A stretch of 64,000 nucleotides of DNA, taken from contig NZ_CP071445.1 of assembly GCF_017352195.1 (NCBI RefSeq), positions 1,550,001-1,614,000 on the forward strand, given 5' to 3'. Positions 18,505 through 27,030 of the stretch are shown in pieces; the first letter of the stretch is position 1; every line of letters starts with the position of its first letter. A model generated the notes under the pieces. It was not told where the DNA came from. It saw nothing but the letters and a program-made list of their open reading frames with translations, and made no database searches. This DNA is from Sedimentibacter sp. zth1. Lineage in GTDB: Bacteria; Bacillota; Clostridia; Tissierellales; Sedimentibacteraceae. The position numbers were made by a program, and so were the translations under genes.

Positions 18505-18561
18505 AGCTAACGTTTGGCATTTGCGTGGAGCGACAGCGCAACCAGCAAGGTGTTGTTAGTG
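18505..18561 (-). repeat. Very short attC site (57 bp)
   Basis: AGCTAAC at 18505-18511 and GTTAGTG at 18555-18561, with no class A-D body. The centre pairs TTGCG with CGCAA. Both R boxes match the flanking cassette ends, so it is a real site. It ends the cassette of the GNAT at 18710-19267. Confidence 0.7.
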
Positions 18562-18709
18562 GAAGTGGCATATTTACACTACACTTTATTCGTTAACTAT
18601 ACCCATAAGAGCATTTATTTTTGTTCGTCATATATGAATATTGTATACTAATAACTGAATTATTAAAGAATTTAAATATTTGATTAACTATTTATTATTA
18701 GTCTAATCT

Positions 18710-19267
18710 TTAGCTATTGATATTAAACTCACTATCAGTTAATCCATAATAAAGTTCGTTCCAGTATTTTCCTTGATGATAAAAGACTTCTCTCCTCAAA
18801 CCTTCCTTAACACATCCTAATTTCTTTAACATTGTCTCTGAAGCTACATTTCCCTCAACCAAAGCAGCATTAAACTTATGTAATCTACGTTCATTAAATG
18901 CATAGTCTAGCAATAACTTCATTGCTGCTGTTCCATATCCTTTACCACGGAAATCATAATTTATTCTCATACTAATACTAAACCTTCCATTTCGATCATT
19001 AATGTTATCTAAACCGATTCCACCAATAACCTCACCTGAAAGAGTTTCGATTACAAAACCAATATTTTTGGAATCATTTTGATGTGTACTGAACATTTCT
19101 TGGTCATGTGCTTCTGTTGTTGGCAACTCCATCTCACATTCAAGGAAAAATTGTGCTTCACTATCAAAGCGATCAAAATAGCACTCTTCCCAATCCTCTG
19201 ACTTTCCAGCTCTTAAACGAACAAGATCGTTCTGCCAATAATACTTTGAGTAATTTGGTGTTTTCAT
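18710..19267 (-). CDS. GNAT family N-acetyltransferase (RimJ/RimL type)
   Basis: 185 residues. The order VRLRAGKSEDWE, IGGIGLDNIND, then INYDFRGKGYGTAAM (acetyl-CoA loop RGKGYG) and NVASETMLKKLGCVKEG is typical of the RimJ/RimL-like subgroup that acetylates protein N-termini or small amines. ATG at 19267 follows AGGAGG. It is a complete single-gene cassette with matched ends (GTTAGTGGAA.TGGCATAT on both sides). Confidence 0.88.
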   Translation of the reverse strand: MKTPNYSKYYWQNDLVRLRAGKSEDWEECYFDRFDSEAQFFLECEMELPTTEAHDQEMFSTHQNDSKNIGFVIETLSGEVIGGIGLDNINDRNGRFSISMRINYDFRGKGYGTAAMKLLLDYAFNERRLHKFNAALVEGNVASETMLKKLGCVKEGLRREVFYHQGKYWNELYYGLTDSEFNINS

Positions 19268-19415
19268 ATAATAATCCTCCTATTTAAAAAGCATTCTCAA
19301 TTCATATTATAATATTGAGTTTTATAGCTCGTCCTTATTTGATTAACAATATCTTATAACGTGTATTAATTAACAAATTAGTGCGGAACAAAAACTTTTA
19401 TCAATATGCCATTTC

Positions 19416-19549
19416 CACTAACGTTTTGTGTTCACAACATTTTATCATCGGACATCATAGCTTGTCTGTAAAGTAAGATGATGAAATGTGGTACAGACTT
19501 GCCCTATCAACGTTTTTCAAAACACCCTTGCGTGAACATGTTGTTATAG
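19416..19549 (-). repeat. attC site, class D
   Basis: CACTAAC at 19416-19422 and GTTATAG at 19543-19549, with arms TTTTATCATCGGAC / GATGATGAAATG. It ends the GNAT cassette at 19634-20488. Confidence 0.85.
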
Positions 19550-19633
19550 GAAGTAGTAATGTCTTTTACACCTATAATTCTTCGTTTATATACACATTAC
19601 TTTACTATACTTTCTAAAAAATAATTTATAGAA

Positions 19634-20488
19634 CTATAATATACATTTATAACATCTATATTTTTCTTTAACATCAAAACCTACATTTAACGCTAAATTT
19701 AGCTCATCAGTACAATCTTCATCAACAAAATATAAAATTTCCTTTATAGACCCAAATTCATTATATAGTTGTACAAACATTTCATTGATTAAAACATTTT
19801 CAATTCCTTTATTTTTATATTCTTTATCAATAAATAAACCAACAACTTCTGATAAGTCTTTGTCAGTTTTAGTAAAAATACTCGCATAAATTTTATCATC
19901 ATTCCTAAAAGTAAGTATTAGGAATCTATCTATATCATTTTTCAAGTTTTTACTATCATAATACATTTCCGAAGGTATAGCATGTTTATCATGAAATATA
20001 GCATATTCCTCAAAATTATCTATACTAACTTTATATACGCAATCATGCTTATGTTTCGGATGTAATTTTAAATTATATAAACTAGTAACAATACTAGATT
20101 CAATACATTCTATATTCTTTTTCTTAAAACATTGGTTAGCATTTTTATTAGAAAATGGTACACCTATTAATAATTCATATCCAACTAACTGTTTTCTTAT
20201 GTAATCAATCATTTCTTCAGCTATTTGATCATAATTCTCGCTTATTAGAAAATATGTTGTTTGTGCATATTTTTCATTACATTCCCAAAAATAAATACAA
20301 ACTCCATATAATATATCTTGATGATAATAAGCTACTATATTCTCATTGTCTGCATCAATAGCTTTTTCAATATCCTTTTTAATCTCTTTCATTGAGTTTC
20401 TTCTTGGATAACTAGCATGCGAATTATTCTGACTTAATTCCCATACAAAATTAAATACTTCCTCGAATCTATGAATTGTTTTTATCAT
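19634..20488 (-). CDS. GNAT-like acetyltransferase, possibly two-domain
   Basis: 284 residues, about twice a single GNAT domain. The C-terminal half has the VVGLFIDKEYKNKGIENVLINEMF arrangement of motif A, although the last glycine of the GxG loop is replaced (KGIEN), then ILYFVDEDC and LALNVGF. The N-terminal half has NIVAYYHQDILYGVCIYF, resembling a degenerate GNAT strand region. ATG at 20488, with a weak AGAG upstream. It is a single-gene cassette with matching ends. Activity is uncertain because the pyrophosphate loop is altered. Confidence 0.65.
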   Translation of the reverse strand: MIKTIHRFEEVFNFVWELSQNNSHASYPRRNSMKEIKKDIEKAIDADNENIVAYYHQDILYGVCIYFWECNEKYAQTTYFLISENYDQIAEEMIDYIRKQLVGYELLIGVPFSNKNANQCFKKKNIECIESSIVTSLYNLKLHPKHKHDCVYKVSIDNFEEYAIFHDKHAIPSEMYYDSKNLKNDIDRFLILTFRNDDKIYASIFTKTDKDLSEVVGLFIDKEYKNKGIENVLINEMFVQLYNEFGSIKEILYFVDEDCTDELNLALNVGFDVKEKYRCYKCIL

Positions 20489-20621
20489 TATTAATCTCTC
20501 TTTATCATAAATTTTAAATTTCTATTTAATTTATTATTCTCTAATACATAATTTTATGAAATTATATATTACGAGTCTTCTAAAAATAATTCTCATAGAA
20601 CAACCCATATATCACTATTTC

Positions 20622-20699
20622 CTATAACGACTCTGTGTTCACTCTAACCCACAAAGCCCTTCTCTATAGAGAGTGAATGTTGGCAATACTCTGTTATAT
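20622..20699 (-). repeat. Short aberrant attC site
   Basis: CTATAAC at 20622-20628 and GTTATAT at 20693-20699. An inner CACTCTAAC segment and CTCTATAGAGAG hairpin replace a class body. The R'' side matches the 5' end of its cassette (TTAAGCAC on both), so it is a true cassette end. Confidence 0.65.
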
Positions 20700-20770
20700 G
20701 ATGTTAAGCACAGAAACAACCACTACAATAAAAATTATTATAATATCATACAATGTTATTACAATGCTTT

Positions 20771-21631
20771 TTATTGTGCCTTAATCCATTCATCATAAAA
20801 TTCACTTATTGACTTATATCTTTGATTTCTATCATTGTTTACTGCTTTCTTTGCTACATTGAACAATTTTTGTGAAGCACTCCAGTGCTCTATATTGCGG
20901 TTACTATTACTTCCTAATAATTCAAATGCAACTGCTCCCATAGTGTATACATTTGTTATTTCATCAATAATTGCACCCTTTTGAAATTCTTCTGGTGACA
21001 TAAATCTTGATGAACCCCACATTCGCCCCATTGTATTAATTAAAGGAGTTTTTTTGTAAAAATCGATATCACAGATTGTTATATTGTTAGTTTTAAAATC
21101 ATACATTAAACTGCCATCATAAAAATCTACTGCAACATATTTTCTTTTAGCTATCAATTTATGAAAATCATATATTTTTTCTAAACTATCAAGTTTATAC
21201 TTTAAATCCAATAAGTTAAATTTATAATTTGGAGAACTGGGATGTATGTATTTGGGATATTTGTAAAAATCCCAATGAGCATGTAGACTTTCCCCTTCTG
21301 CCCATTCATATATTGATACATAACCTTTAGTTTTCTCATAGTGCTCAATTAACTTAACTAAATTAGGATGTTGAATATCTTCATATATAGATACTGATTT
21401 TTTCATCCTATCAATTGCATCTTCGTACTTACCATCATAATCTACAGTAGGTGCTCCAGCATATTTAATAAATAATTTTTTATTACCATCCTTAATTCCA
21501 AAACAAATATTTCCTGAGTCTTGTTGGTCAAAAGCACAGAAAACTTCTCCATATTCTCTTAACCACTCAAAGTCATAATCTTTCTTTAGTTCAATTTTAA
21601 TGTTATCAATTTTTTTAATTATCTTGTCCAA
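20771..21631 (-). CDS. Protein-kinase-like protein
   Basis: 286 residues with a protein-kinase-like layout. KLFIKYAG carries a lysine like the VAIK lysine; HPNLVKLIEHY and YEWAEGESL the hinge; AVDFYDGSLMYD replaces the HRD loop; ICDIDFY replaces DFG and keeps the Asp; FMSPEE matches the APE region; and VYTMGAVAFELLG the following helix. The catalytic loop lacks the usual HRD His-Arg but keeps a plausible Asp. TTG at 21631 follows GGAGGG. It is a single-gene cassette. It could phosphorylate protein or a small molecule. Confidence 0.75.
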   Translation of the reverse strand: MDKIIKKIDNIKIELKKDYDFEWLREYGEVFCAFDQQDSGNICFGIKDGNKKLFIKYAGAPTVDYDGKYEDAIDRMKKSVSIYEDIQHPNLVKLIEHYEKTKGYVSIYEWAEGESLHAHWDFYKYPKYIHPSSPNYKFNLLDLKYKLDSLEKIYDFHKLIAKRKYVAVDFYDGSLMYDFKTNNITICDIDFYKKTPLINTMGRMWGSSRFMSPEEFQKGAIIDEITNVYTMGAVAFELLGSNSNRNIEHWSASQKLFNVAKKAVNNDRNQRYKSISEFYDEWIKAQ

Positions 21632-21690
21632 ATATACCCTCCAATTGTTTAGTCTTTCAAACTTAGTTAATAAAAATAGTGCTTAATTTC

Positions 21691-21824
21691 ATATAACGTT
21701 CTGGATTTGCGACGTTTCGTTATCGGACAGTAATAGATTGTCCTAAGACAAGATAATGGAATGTGGTGCTGACTTTCCTCTTGACTTTACATCTAAGCAC
21801 CATTGAGTGAGCATGTTGTATAAG
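21691..21824 (-). repeat. attC site, class D, damaged R'' box
   Basis: ATATAAC at 21691-21697. The R'' side reads GTATAAG at 21818-21824 where other sites have GTTATAAG, so one T is missing. Arms CGTTATCGGACA / AGATAATGGAATG. Confidence 0.75.
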
Positions 21825-21854
21825 ATGTGGCGATTATTTCATACTAATTATTAT

Positions 21855-22574
21855 TTATAGATAATTCAAAGTATTAACAACATCAAATAATCCACTTTCT
21901 TCTAAGAAATTTGATAGCATTCCAGTATGCCCAGCCCCAATCAATAAAAATATTCTTTCATTTTTATTTTCAACTAATTGAGCTAAACGAGCGAATATAA
22001 TCAGATTTCTTTGATACCACCAAGTTAACCATCCCATTCCCACATAATCATTATTCAATCCAATTCTAGCCATATTTACATATTGTTCATGTGTGTTTTT
22101 TATAGATTCTTTATCGTTAAATGAACGTAATATCTCTGTGATTGTAATATCTTTACCATATGAACAATTATCCGAACTAAATAGTTTCAAATACTGTGGT
22201 TGCTCTTTTTTAGTAAAATCATATACATCACTAATAGAATTAATTGATGCTCCTCTTTCCATCCAATCTACAGCATATATCTTATCATGTTCTAAAGCTT
22301 TTGCTAATCTAAACGCAATCTGCTGAGTTTCCGACATTTTTAGTTCGGCTTTTCCATTAACATAATTGGAGTAACTCTCATTTATTTTATCACTATATTT
22401 ATATTCAATCTCAACAGCAATTTTTGTAGGACTAAATTTTTTAATTTTATCAACAAGTTGTATTATCTCCTTTTGTCGCTTGTCGCTTGCTAAATCAACA
22501 ACATTTGTGTTAAATAAATCTTTAAAACTTGCCATATGAAATGTACCTAATATCATTATTTTTGATTTACTCAT
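21855..22574 (-). CDS. DUF5694-like protein (TraB/GumN-like fold)
   Basis: 239 residues. It begins KIMILGTFHMAS, contains FSPTKIAVEIEYKYS and MGWLTWWYQRN, and ends RIFLLIGAGHTGMLSNFL. These GTFHM, VE and GAGH blocks characterise DUF5694 and the related TraB/PrgY/GumN superfamily, some of which are proposed metal-dependent proteases or erythromycin-esterase-like enzymes. No signal peptide. ATG at 22574 follows AGGAG. It is a single-gene cassette; the damaged R'' box of its attC may hinder excision. Confidence 0.7.
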   Translation of the reverse strand: MSKSKIMILGTFHMASFKDLFNTNVVDLASDKRQKEIIQLVDKIKKFSPTKIAVEIEYKYSDKINESYSNYVNGKAELKMSETQQIAFRLAKALEHDKIYAVDWMERGASINSISDVYDFTKKEQPQYLKLFSSDNCSYGKDITITEILRSFNDKESIKNTHEQYVNMARIGLNNDYVGMGWLTWWYQRNLIIFARLAQLVENKNERIFLLIGAGHTGMLSNFLEESGLFDVVNTLNYL

Positions 22575-22671
22575 TTTAGAAGTCTCCTATAATTTAGATT
22601 TTTCTTATTAAATATACTTATTATTAGTCAATTATTAGTTCTAAAAAAATTACCACGTTATGGCCATTTTC

Positions 22672-22817
22672 TTATAATGTCTCTGCGTTCACGCCATCAC
22701 TAAACCGGACACCATAGATAGACCACTTGGAGGTGCTCGCACCCGGTGAAGGGATGTGGACTAACTTTCCACCTGATGTTACATCTAAAGCACCCTTGTG
22801 TGAACGCGTTGTTATAT
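22672..22817 (-). repeat. attC site, class A, mutated R' box
   Basis: R' side TTATAAT at 22672-22678 (AAC changed to AAT) and GTTATAT at 22811-22817. The class A body has a GGAGGTGCTCGCACC hairpin. The changed base falls in the invariant core next to the crossover point. Confidence 0.8.
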
Positions 22818-22971
22818 GCTGTTTACTACACACCTACAACGCATCTTGAAAATTCATCCTGTATACCCTACGTTTTTAACAAAAGCATAGTAACTACTAG
22901 TTTTAAAAAATTTACAAAATATTTTTTCAAAATAAGTAAATTAATTATTTTTTCTTTTTACGATATATGTT

Positions 22972-23168
22972 TTATCTTAATAAATATTTCTCCGGCAACC
23001 AATATTTCATTAATTCGTTTGAAATATGTAATGCTTCTTCTCTACAATATGCTGAAACCGAAATCATTAACCCATTTTTACCACACCAACCTCCACCCAT
23101 AGGTTCAAATACTGTAATTGTAAAACTATCATAATTATTATTGAAAAAAATACGTCCATATACATAGC
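22972..23168 (-). pseudogene. Orphan C-terminal fragment of an unknown protein
   Basis: The minus strand reads ILRYVYGRIFFNNNYDSF, then FEPMGGGWCGKNGLMISVSA and a C-terminal helix to TAA 22972-22974. There is no start codon, and the frame runs directly out of the end of the GNAT gene upstream. The 5' and 3' ends of this supposed cassette do not match each other (GTTAGAC against GTTATAT), so two cassettes have fused after loss of the attC between them. This fragment is what remains of the second. Confidence 0.5.
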
Positions 23169-23176
23169 GTAGTATT

Positions 23177-23713
23177 TTATTTCCATTCGCTCTTCAAAAT
23201 TCCGTATACAACATGATTAACAAAAACTCCATTTAGAAATTCTGCATCTCTTATAGTTCCTTCATTTGTAAAGCCCAATCTCTCTGGTATAGCTCTACTT
23301 TTCAAATTTTTCTCTGCACATCTAATTTCAATTCTATTTAAATCTAAATCTTCAAGTGCATAATCAACAAATTTCCTACATACCTTTGTCATAATACCTT
23401 TTCCTACATATTTTTCAGCGAGCCAATATCCTATACTTGTTGATTTACGTATCCAATCAATTTTATGGTATCCTATAGCACCAGCAAGTTTTTTTCTGTA
23501 AAATATTACAGCTTGAAAACCATCATTTGATGCAAATTGCTTCATGCTAGCTTCAACAAATGCCTTTGTATCTTCAAAACGGTTTGTATCAACCCACGAA
23601 AGCCATTTTCTTAAGTGACTTTTATTTGCACTTATTACATCAAATAATTCTTTTGCATACTTACTCTCAATTAATCTTACTTCTATATCACTATCAATTA
23701 CACACTTAAACAT
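23177..23713 (-). CDS. GNAT family N-acetyltransferase (RimJ/RimL type)
   Basis: 178 residues. LIESKYAKELFDVI, LRKWLSWVD, IGYWLAEKYVGKGIMTKV (acetyl-CoA loop VGKGI) and NLKSRAIPERLGFTNEG are the expected blocks of a RimL-type acetyltransferase. ATG at 23713 follows AAGGAGGAAG. It is the 5' gene of a fused cassette that has lost its own attC; the fragment at 22972-23168 follows with almost no spacer. Confidence 0.88.
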   Translation of the reverse strand: MFKCVIDSDIEVRLIESKYAKELFDVISANKSHLRKWLSWVDTNRFEDTKAFVEASMKQFASNDGFQAVIFYRKKLAGAIGYHKIDWIRKSTSIGYWLAEKYVGKGIMTKVCRKFVDYALEDLDLNRIEIRCAEKNLKSRAIPERLGFTNEGTIRDAEFLNGVFVNHVVYGILKSEWK

Positions 23714-23786
23714 CTTTTCTTCCTCCTTGTAATCACGTATCTTTTAATGAGCAATCCTCAAAAGCTAACCCCAATATTGAACTTTC

Positions 23787-23923
23787 GTCTAACGGCTTTG
23801 TGTTCACGACGTTCTATCATCGGACTATATAAGGTTGTACCTAAAATAAGATGATAAAATGTGGTGCTAACTTTCCCTATCGACATTCTCACTAATCACA
23901 CTTGTGTGAACATTTTGTTAGAG
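23787..23923 (-). repeat. attC site, class D
   Basis: GTCTAAC at 23787-23793 and GTTAGAG at 23917-23923, with arms TCTATCATCGGAC / AAGATGATAAAATG. It ends the DUF6796-like cassette. Confidence 0.85.
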
Positions 23924-23953
23924 GATGGTATTATATCACTCTTAATATCTTTC

Positions 23954-24607
23954 TTAAATTAAATTTACTATACCAATAACACCAAACATAGCCAATCCTA
24001 AACTTGCAGCACAAATAGAAGGAACTTCATAAAACCACTCTTTTTTAATGGCTCTTAAAATCCATCCAATAATTTGAAATATAACAGGATTAAGAAATAC
24101 AAACCAAATTGGTACATTTAGAAACTTCATAATTATTGTATAACAAACGATTATTGTAGGAACAAGCATTAAAACTAAGTATAGTACAAAAAATGGTATT
24201 TTAACTACCTTAAATGCCTTTGAAATAGTTCTATCAGCAAGTTCAAAATTATTATTTTTCATTATTTCTTTATAAATTATAGGAATTACACAAATAAAAG
24301 TATGTATAAAAAAACCTCCCATTGCTCCTATAAATATTGATAATTTTAAGATATAACCTGTTATTTCATTATGTATACTAATTTGATTTCCCAACGATAT
24401 AATTCCCATGCTATACATAGGTACAGCAAACATTGCAATAATACTTGATGATATAAAACGCCAATTCGGCATCTTCTCCCAGTTTGAATCTAAAATTTTA
24501 TTTGATCCACACTTTTTATTATCTTTTCCTTTAATATCTAATAGCATATCAGCTATGGCACATAGTATACCACCGACTATTCCAATAACAGATAAAATTA
24601 TATTCAT
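23954..24607 (-). CDS. Seven-helix membrane protein (DUF6796-like)
   Basis: 217 residues with about seven hydrophobic helices. The N-terminal block GILCAIADMLLDIKGKDNK followed by NWEKMPNWRF recalls the DUF6796 family, common in Clostridia and of unknown function. ATG at 24607 follows GGGAGTG; upstream ATGs give a poor extension. It is a single-gene cassette with matched ends around TATATCA. Confidence 0.6.
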   Translation of the reverse strand: MNIILSVIGIVGGILCAIADMLLDIKGKDNKKCGSNKILDSNWEKMPNWRFISSSIIAMFAVPMYSMGIISLGNQISIHNEITGYILKLSIFIGAMGGFFIHTFICVIPIIYKEIMKNNNFELADRTISKAFKVVKIPFFVLYLVLMLVPTIIVCYTIIMKFLNVPIWFVFLNPVIFQIIGWILRAIKKEWFYEVPSICAASLGLAMFGVIGIVNLI

Positions 24608-24736
24608 ATTATTTTCACTCCCTATCATATTATAAATAATCAATTGAAGCATTATTACTTATATTATAAAAATTTTACATTTAAATTACGCTATTATTGA
24701 CCTCAAAGTTATTCTCTGTAATGATATAACTCTTTC

Positions 24737-24907
24737 ATCTAACGTTTCTGCGTTCACGACATTCCCCAGCATTACAGGCAGTTCTCAAAGCTTAGATAGC
24801 TCTTATCTTAGCTTTGAGGGCTACCGTCTCGGTTAGCTGGGGAATGTATGACAGCTTGTCCCTAGAGTTCCTGACCATCCCCAAATGAACGTGAAATGTT
24901 GTTATAT
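24737..24907 (-). repeat. attC site, class C
   Basis: ATCTAAC at 24737-24743 and GTTATAT at 24901-24907, with a CAAAGCTTAGAT inner hairpin. After the hairpin the sequence GGAATGTATGACAGCTTG replaces the usual GTGGTGCTGACTTG. Confidence 0.85.
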
Positions 24908-25058
24908 GATGAAGCAGTATCACACTCCAACACCTTTCTTAAACTAGTTTTTAGTAAAAAAACATTTTCTACATTCAATCTCTATTCATCTTCACATATT
25001 GTTAAATTGAGTTACAAATAATATTCTGTACATTTCATGTTATGCTTATAATAAGTAG

Positions 25059-25307
25059 TTACTGTTCCTTTTTTATAAAAACAAAATACGCAATGGTAAT
25101 CACACCTATCAGGCATAAACATACTGATATCATGTTTGCAAATCCAATATTTATTATATAATTTTCTTCTAAAAAACTCCCTAAATGAAACATAAAGCAT
25201 ATTCTTGCTATTTTAGGAATAACTTGTGCTATTAGTGATGTAATGAGCAAAGAAAACAAGCCCAAAATCACCTCAATTGAACCAATAATAAAACCTGTTT
25301 TTTTCAT
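25059..25307 (-). CDS. Small membrane protein, unknown
   Basis: 82 residues with two hydrophobic helices, residues 6-28 and 56-78, and a positively charged tail. A perfect AGGAGGG lies seven bases before ATG 25307. No family recognised. It is a small cassette whose upstream attC (25335) is internally deleted. Confidence 0.6.
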   Translation of the reverse strand: MKKTGFIIGSIEVILGLFSLLITSLIAQVIPKIARICFMFHLGSFLEENYIINIGFANMISVCLCLIGVITIAYFVFIKKEQ

Positions 25308-25334
25308 ACTATCCCTCCTATTATATTAATATCT

Positions 25335-25489
25335 TCATAACTTAGATAGCTCCTATCTTAGGTTGCAGAGCACCGACTCGGTTAACTGTGGAATGTGGTG
25401 CTGACTCACTTTCCGATGACTTTGCCTTTAAAACTAACATCAAACTGAGCTTTCTCTCTAGGCACCTTTGCTTGAACATATTGTTAGAT
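25335..25489 (-). repeat. attC site, class C, internal deletion
   Basis: TCATAAC at 25335-25341 joins directly to TTAGATAGCTCC of the inner hairpin, so the L' arm and first part of the body (about 40 bases) are gone. The distal half is complete and ends GTTAGAT at 25483-25489. Folding into a normal attC seems impossible. Confidence 0.75.
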
Positions 25490-25689
25490 GATGTATAAAC
25501 CTAATATTCTCATAACATATGTAACTGCAATATTTCTTGAAATCGTTTGTTTGTGCTGTCCAATATCTATATCTTAAATAAATGACAAATATAACTTATA
25601 TTACTATCAACCCAATATCCACTCCTACGAATTACCTAACTACATTTTATTATGTTAATAAATTAGATAAAACCACAAATATAAATAAG
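25490..25689. other. Gene-free 3' end of methyltransferase cassette
   Basis: About 200 AT-rich bases between the attC and the methyltransferase stop. No ORF, hairpin or repeat was seen. Confidence 0.5.
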
Positions 25690-26490
25690 CTACCCCTTTT
25701 TTTGAGCTAGTATACCATACCAACTTATTCTATCGAAATCTTTATCAAAATTACCAGTTTTAGCTTCATTTTTATGAAAACTTGACCATAAATAGTCAAC
25801 ATCAAAACATTTCTTTATGATAAATCCATTCTCTTTTAACACCTTTTCATATACTTTATATTCTAAAGGATAATAAGTAGGTGAATTAACCAATACTACT
25901 CTTTCATTTTTCCCTAGTATATCTGTTGATGTAGCAAAAACAAAATCTACAGAATTATCATCATGCCAATTATATATTAAATATAAACTAGTATGTTCTT
26001 CTTTTGTCATAACTAACGGATCTCTAACACTAAAAATTGGCTTTTCAGATAAAAGTTTGTCCCAATTCCTAATATCAATATATAATAATCCATTACTATT
26101 AAGTTTACTATATATTGACTTAACAAAAGATTCAACATCAGTATTATTAATATGAGGCAATGAATTTCCTGTTGATATAATACAATCATATGTTCCATCT
26201 AAATTATTTTTAAGGTTTCTAAAATCTGATTCGAATAACTCCACGTCATAACCTTCATTACTAAAGTTATCTTTTGCCTTATCTAATAATATCTTACTTA
26301 AATCTGAACCCGATACCTTATATCCTAATTTTGCTAAAGGTAAAGTAGTACCACCTGCACCAATTGAACAATCATGTATCGTGGTAATATTATACTCATT
26401 AAATACTTCCTTATAAAATTTCAAAAACTTATCTTGCTGTTCTTTTGACATATTTTGATTAAATAATGCTGGTGTTTCATATAAATTCAT
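25690..26490 (-). CDS. SAM-dependent methyltransferase, class I
   Basis: About 266 residues. Motif I is HDCSIGAGGTTLPLAKLGY, motif II VSGSDLSKILL with the acidic residue that binds the SAM ribose, then ELFESDFRNL and DCIISTGNSLPHI, the post-I and motif IV region, and later LLYIDIRNWDKL. This is a standard Rossmann methyltransferase. ATG at 26490 follows GGGGG. Substrate unknown. Its upstream attC is the one interrupted by both an IS and an intron. Confidence 0.88.
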   Translation of the reverse strand: MNLYETPALFNQNMSKEQQDKFLKFYKEVFNEYNITTIHDCSIGAGGTTLPLAKLGYKVSGSDLSKILLDKAKDNFSNEGYDVELFESDFRNLKNNLDGTYDCIISTGNSLPHINNTDVESFVKSIYSKLNSNGLLYIDIRNWDKLLSEKPIFSVRDPLVMTKEEHTSLYLIYNWHDDNSVDFVFATSTDILGKNERVVLVNSPTYYPLEYKVYEKVLKENGFIIKKCFDVDYLWSSFHKNEAKTGNFDKDFDRISWYGILAQKKG

Positions 26491-26699
26491 AGTTACCCCC
26501 AATTATACTATTATTTAATAAACAACAGAATTAATCTGAAATTTATTCATTTATATCTAAAACTAAAACCAATCTTTCATTAAAGTAAATACATATACAA
26601 AACTCATTATCAGTAATAAATATTGCCTCACCATAACCAGAAAATTTCATATAACGTCTCTGGTATAATAAAGTCATAGCAAAAAACTATGCTAATTCA

Positions 26700-27000
26700 T
26701 ATCTAATTCATGTTCTGGCTGAATAAAGAAAATCATTCTTGTATACAATCATTCAACCATTGAGTCATGAATAAACTCATAAGTTATTGTATAGAAATTC
26801 AACTCTCGACTTTGTCTAAGTCATAAGGTATTATATTTATTGAATAGGATGGTAGATGTTAACGTCCTTGGGAGCCTTTTATAAGGCAATACCTGTAACT
26901 ACAGACAATCAATCCATTCAATGAGGATTTATGATTTTAGCTGGTTGGGAGCTGATAAGCTATACCCGAATAACGTGCCAGGTTGTGTACTCATTGCTAT
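26700..27000 (+). ncRNA. Candidate bridge RNA of the IS, copy 1
   Basis: Two loop-like units lie in the non-coding region before the transposase. In the first, TTAACGTCC (26859-26867) repeats the left half of the attC target (TAACGTC), then a GCCTTTTATAAGGC hairpin (26874-26887), then GTAACTACAG (26895-26904), which is partly complementary to the right half. In the second, TAGCTGGT (26938-26945) equals the right end of the IS, then an AGCTGATAAGCT hairpin, then TATACC (26961-26966), complementary to GGTATA at the left end. This is the two-loop logic known for IS110 bridge RNAs. Boundaries are approximate. Confidence 0.45.
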
Positions 27001-27030
27001 TTATGGATACCTATTCGAAAGGAGCTTTCT

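Noticed and set aside
25012..25200. 62-codon minus frame with several Cys and His residues
   Set aside because: It overlaps the better-supported 82-residue membrane protein on the same strand and lacks a ribosome binding site.
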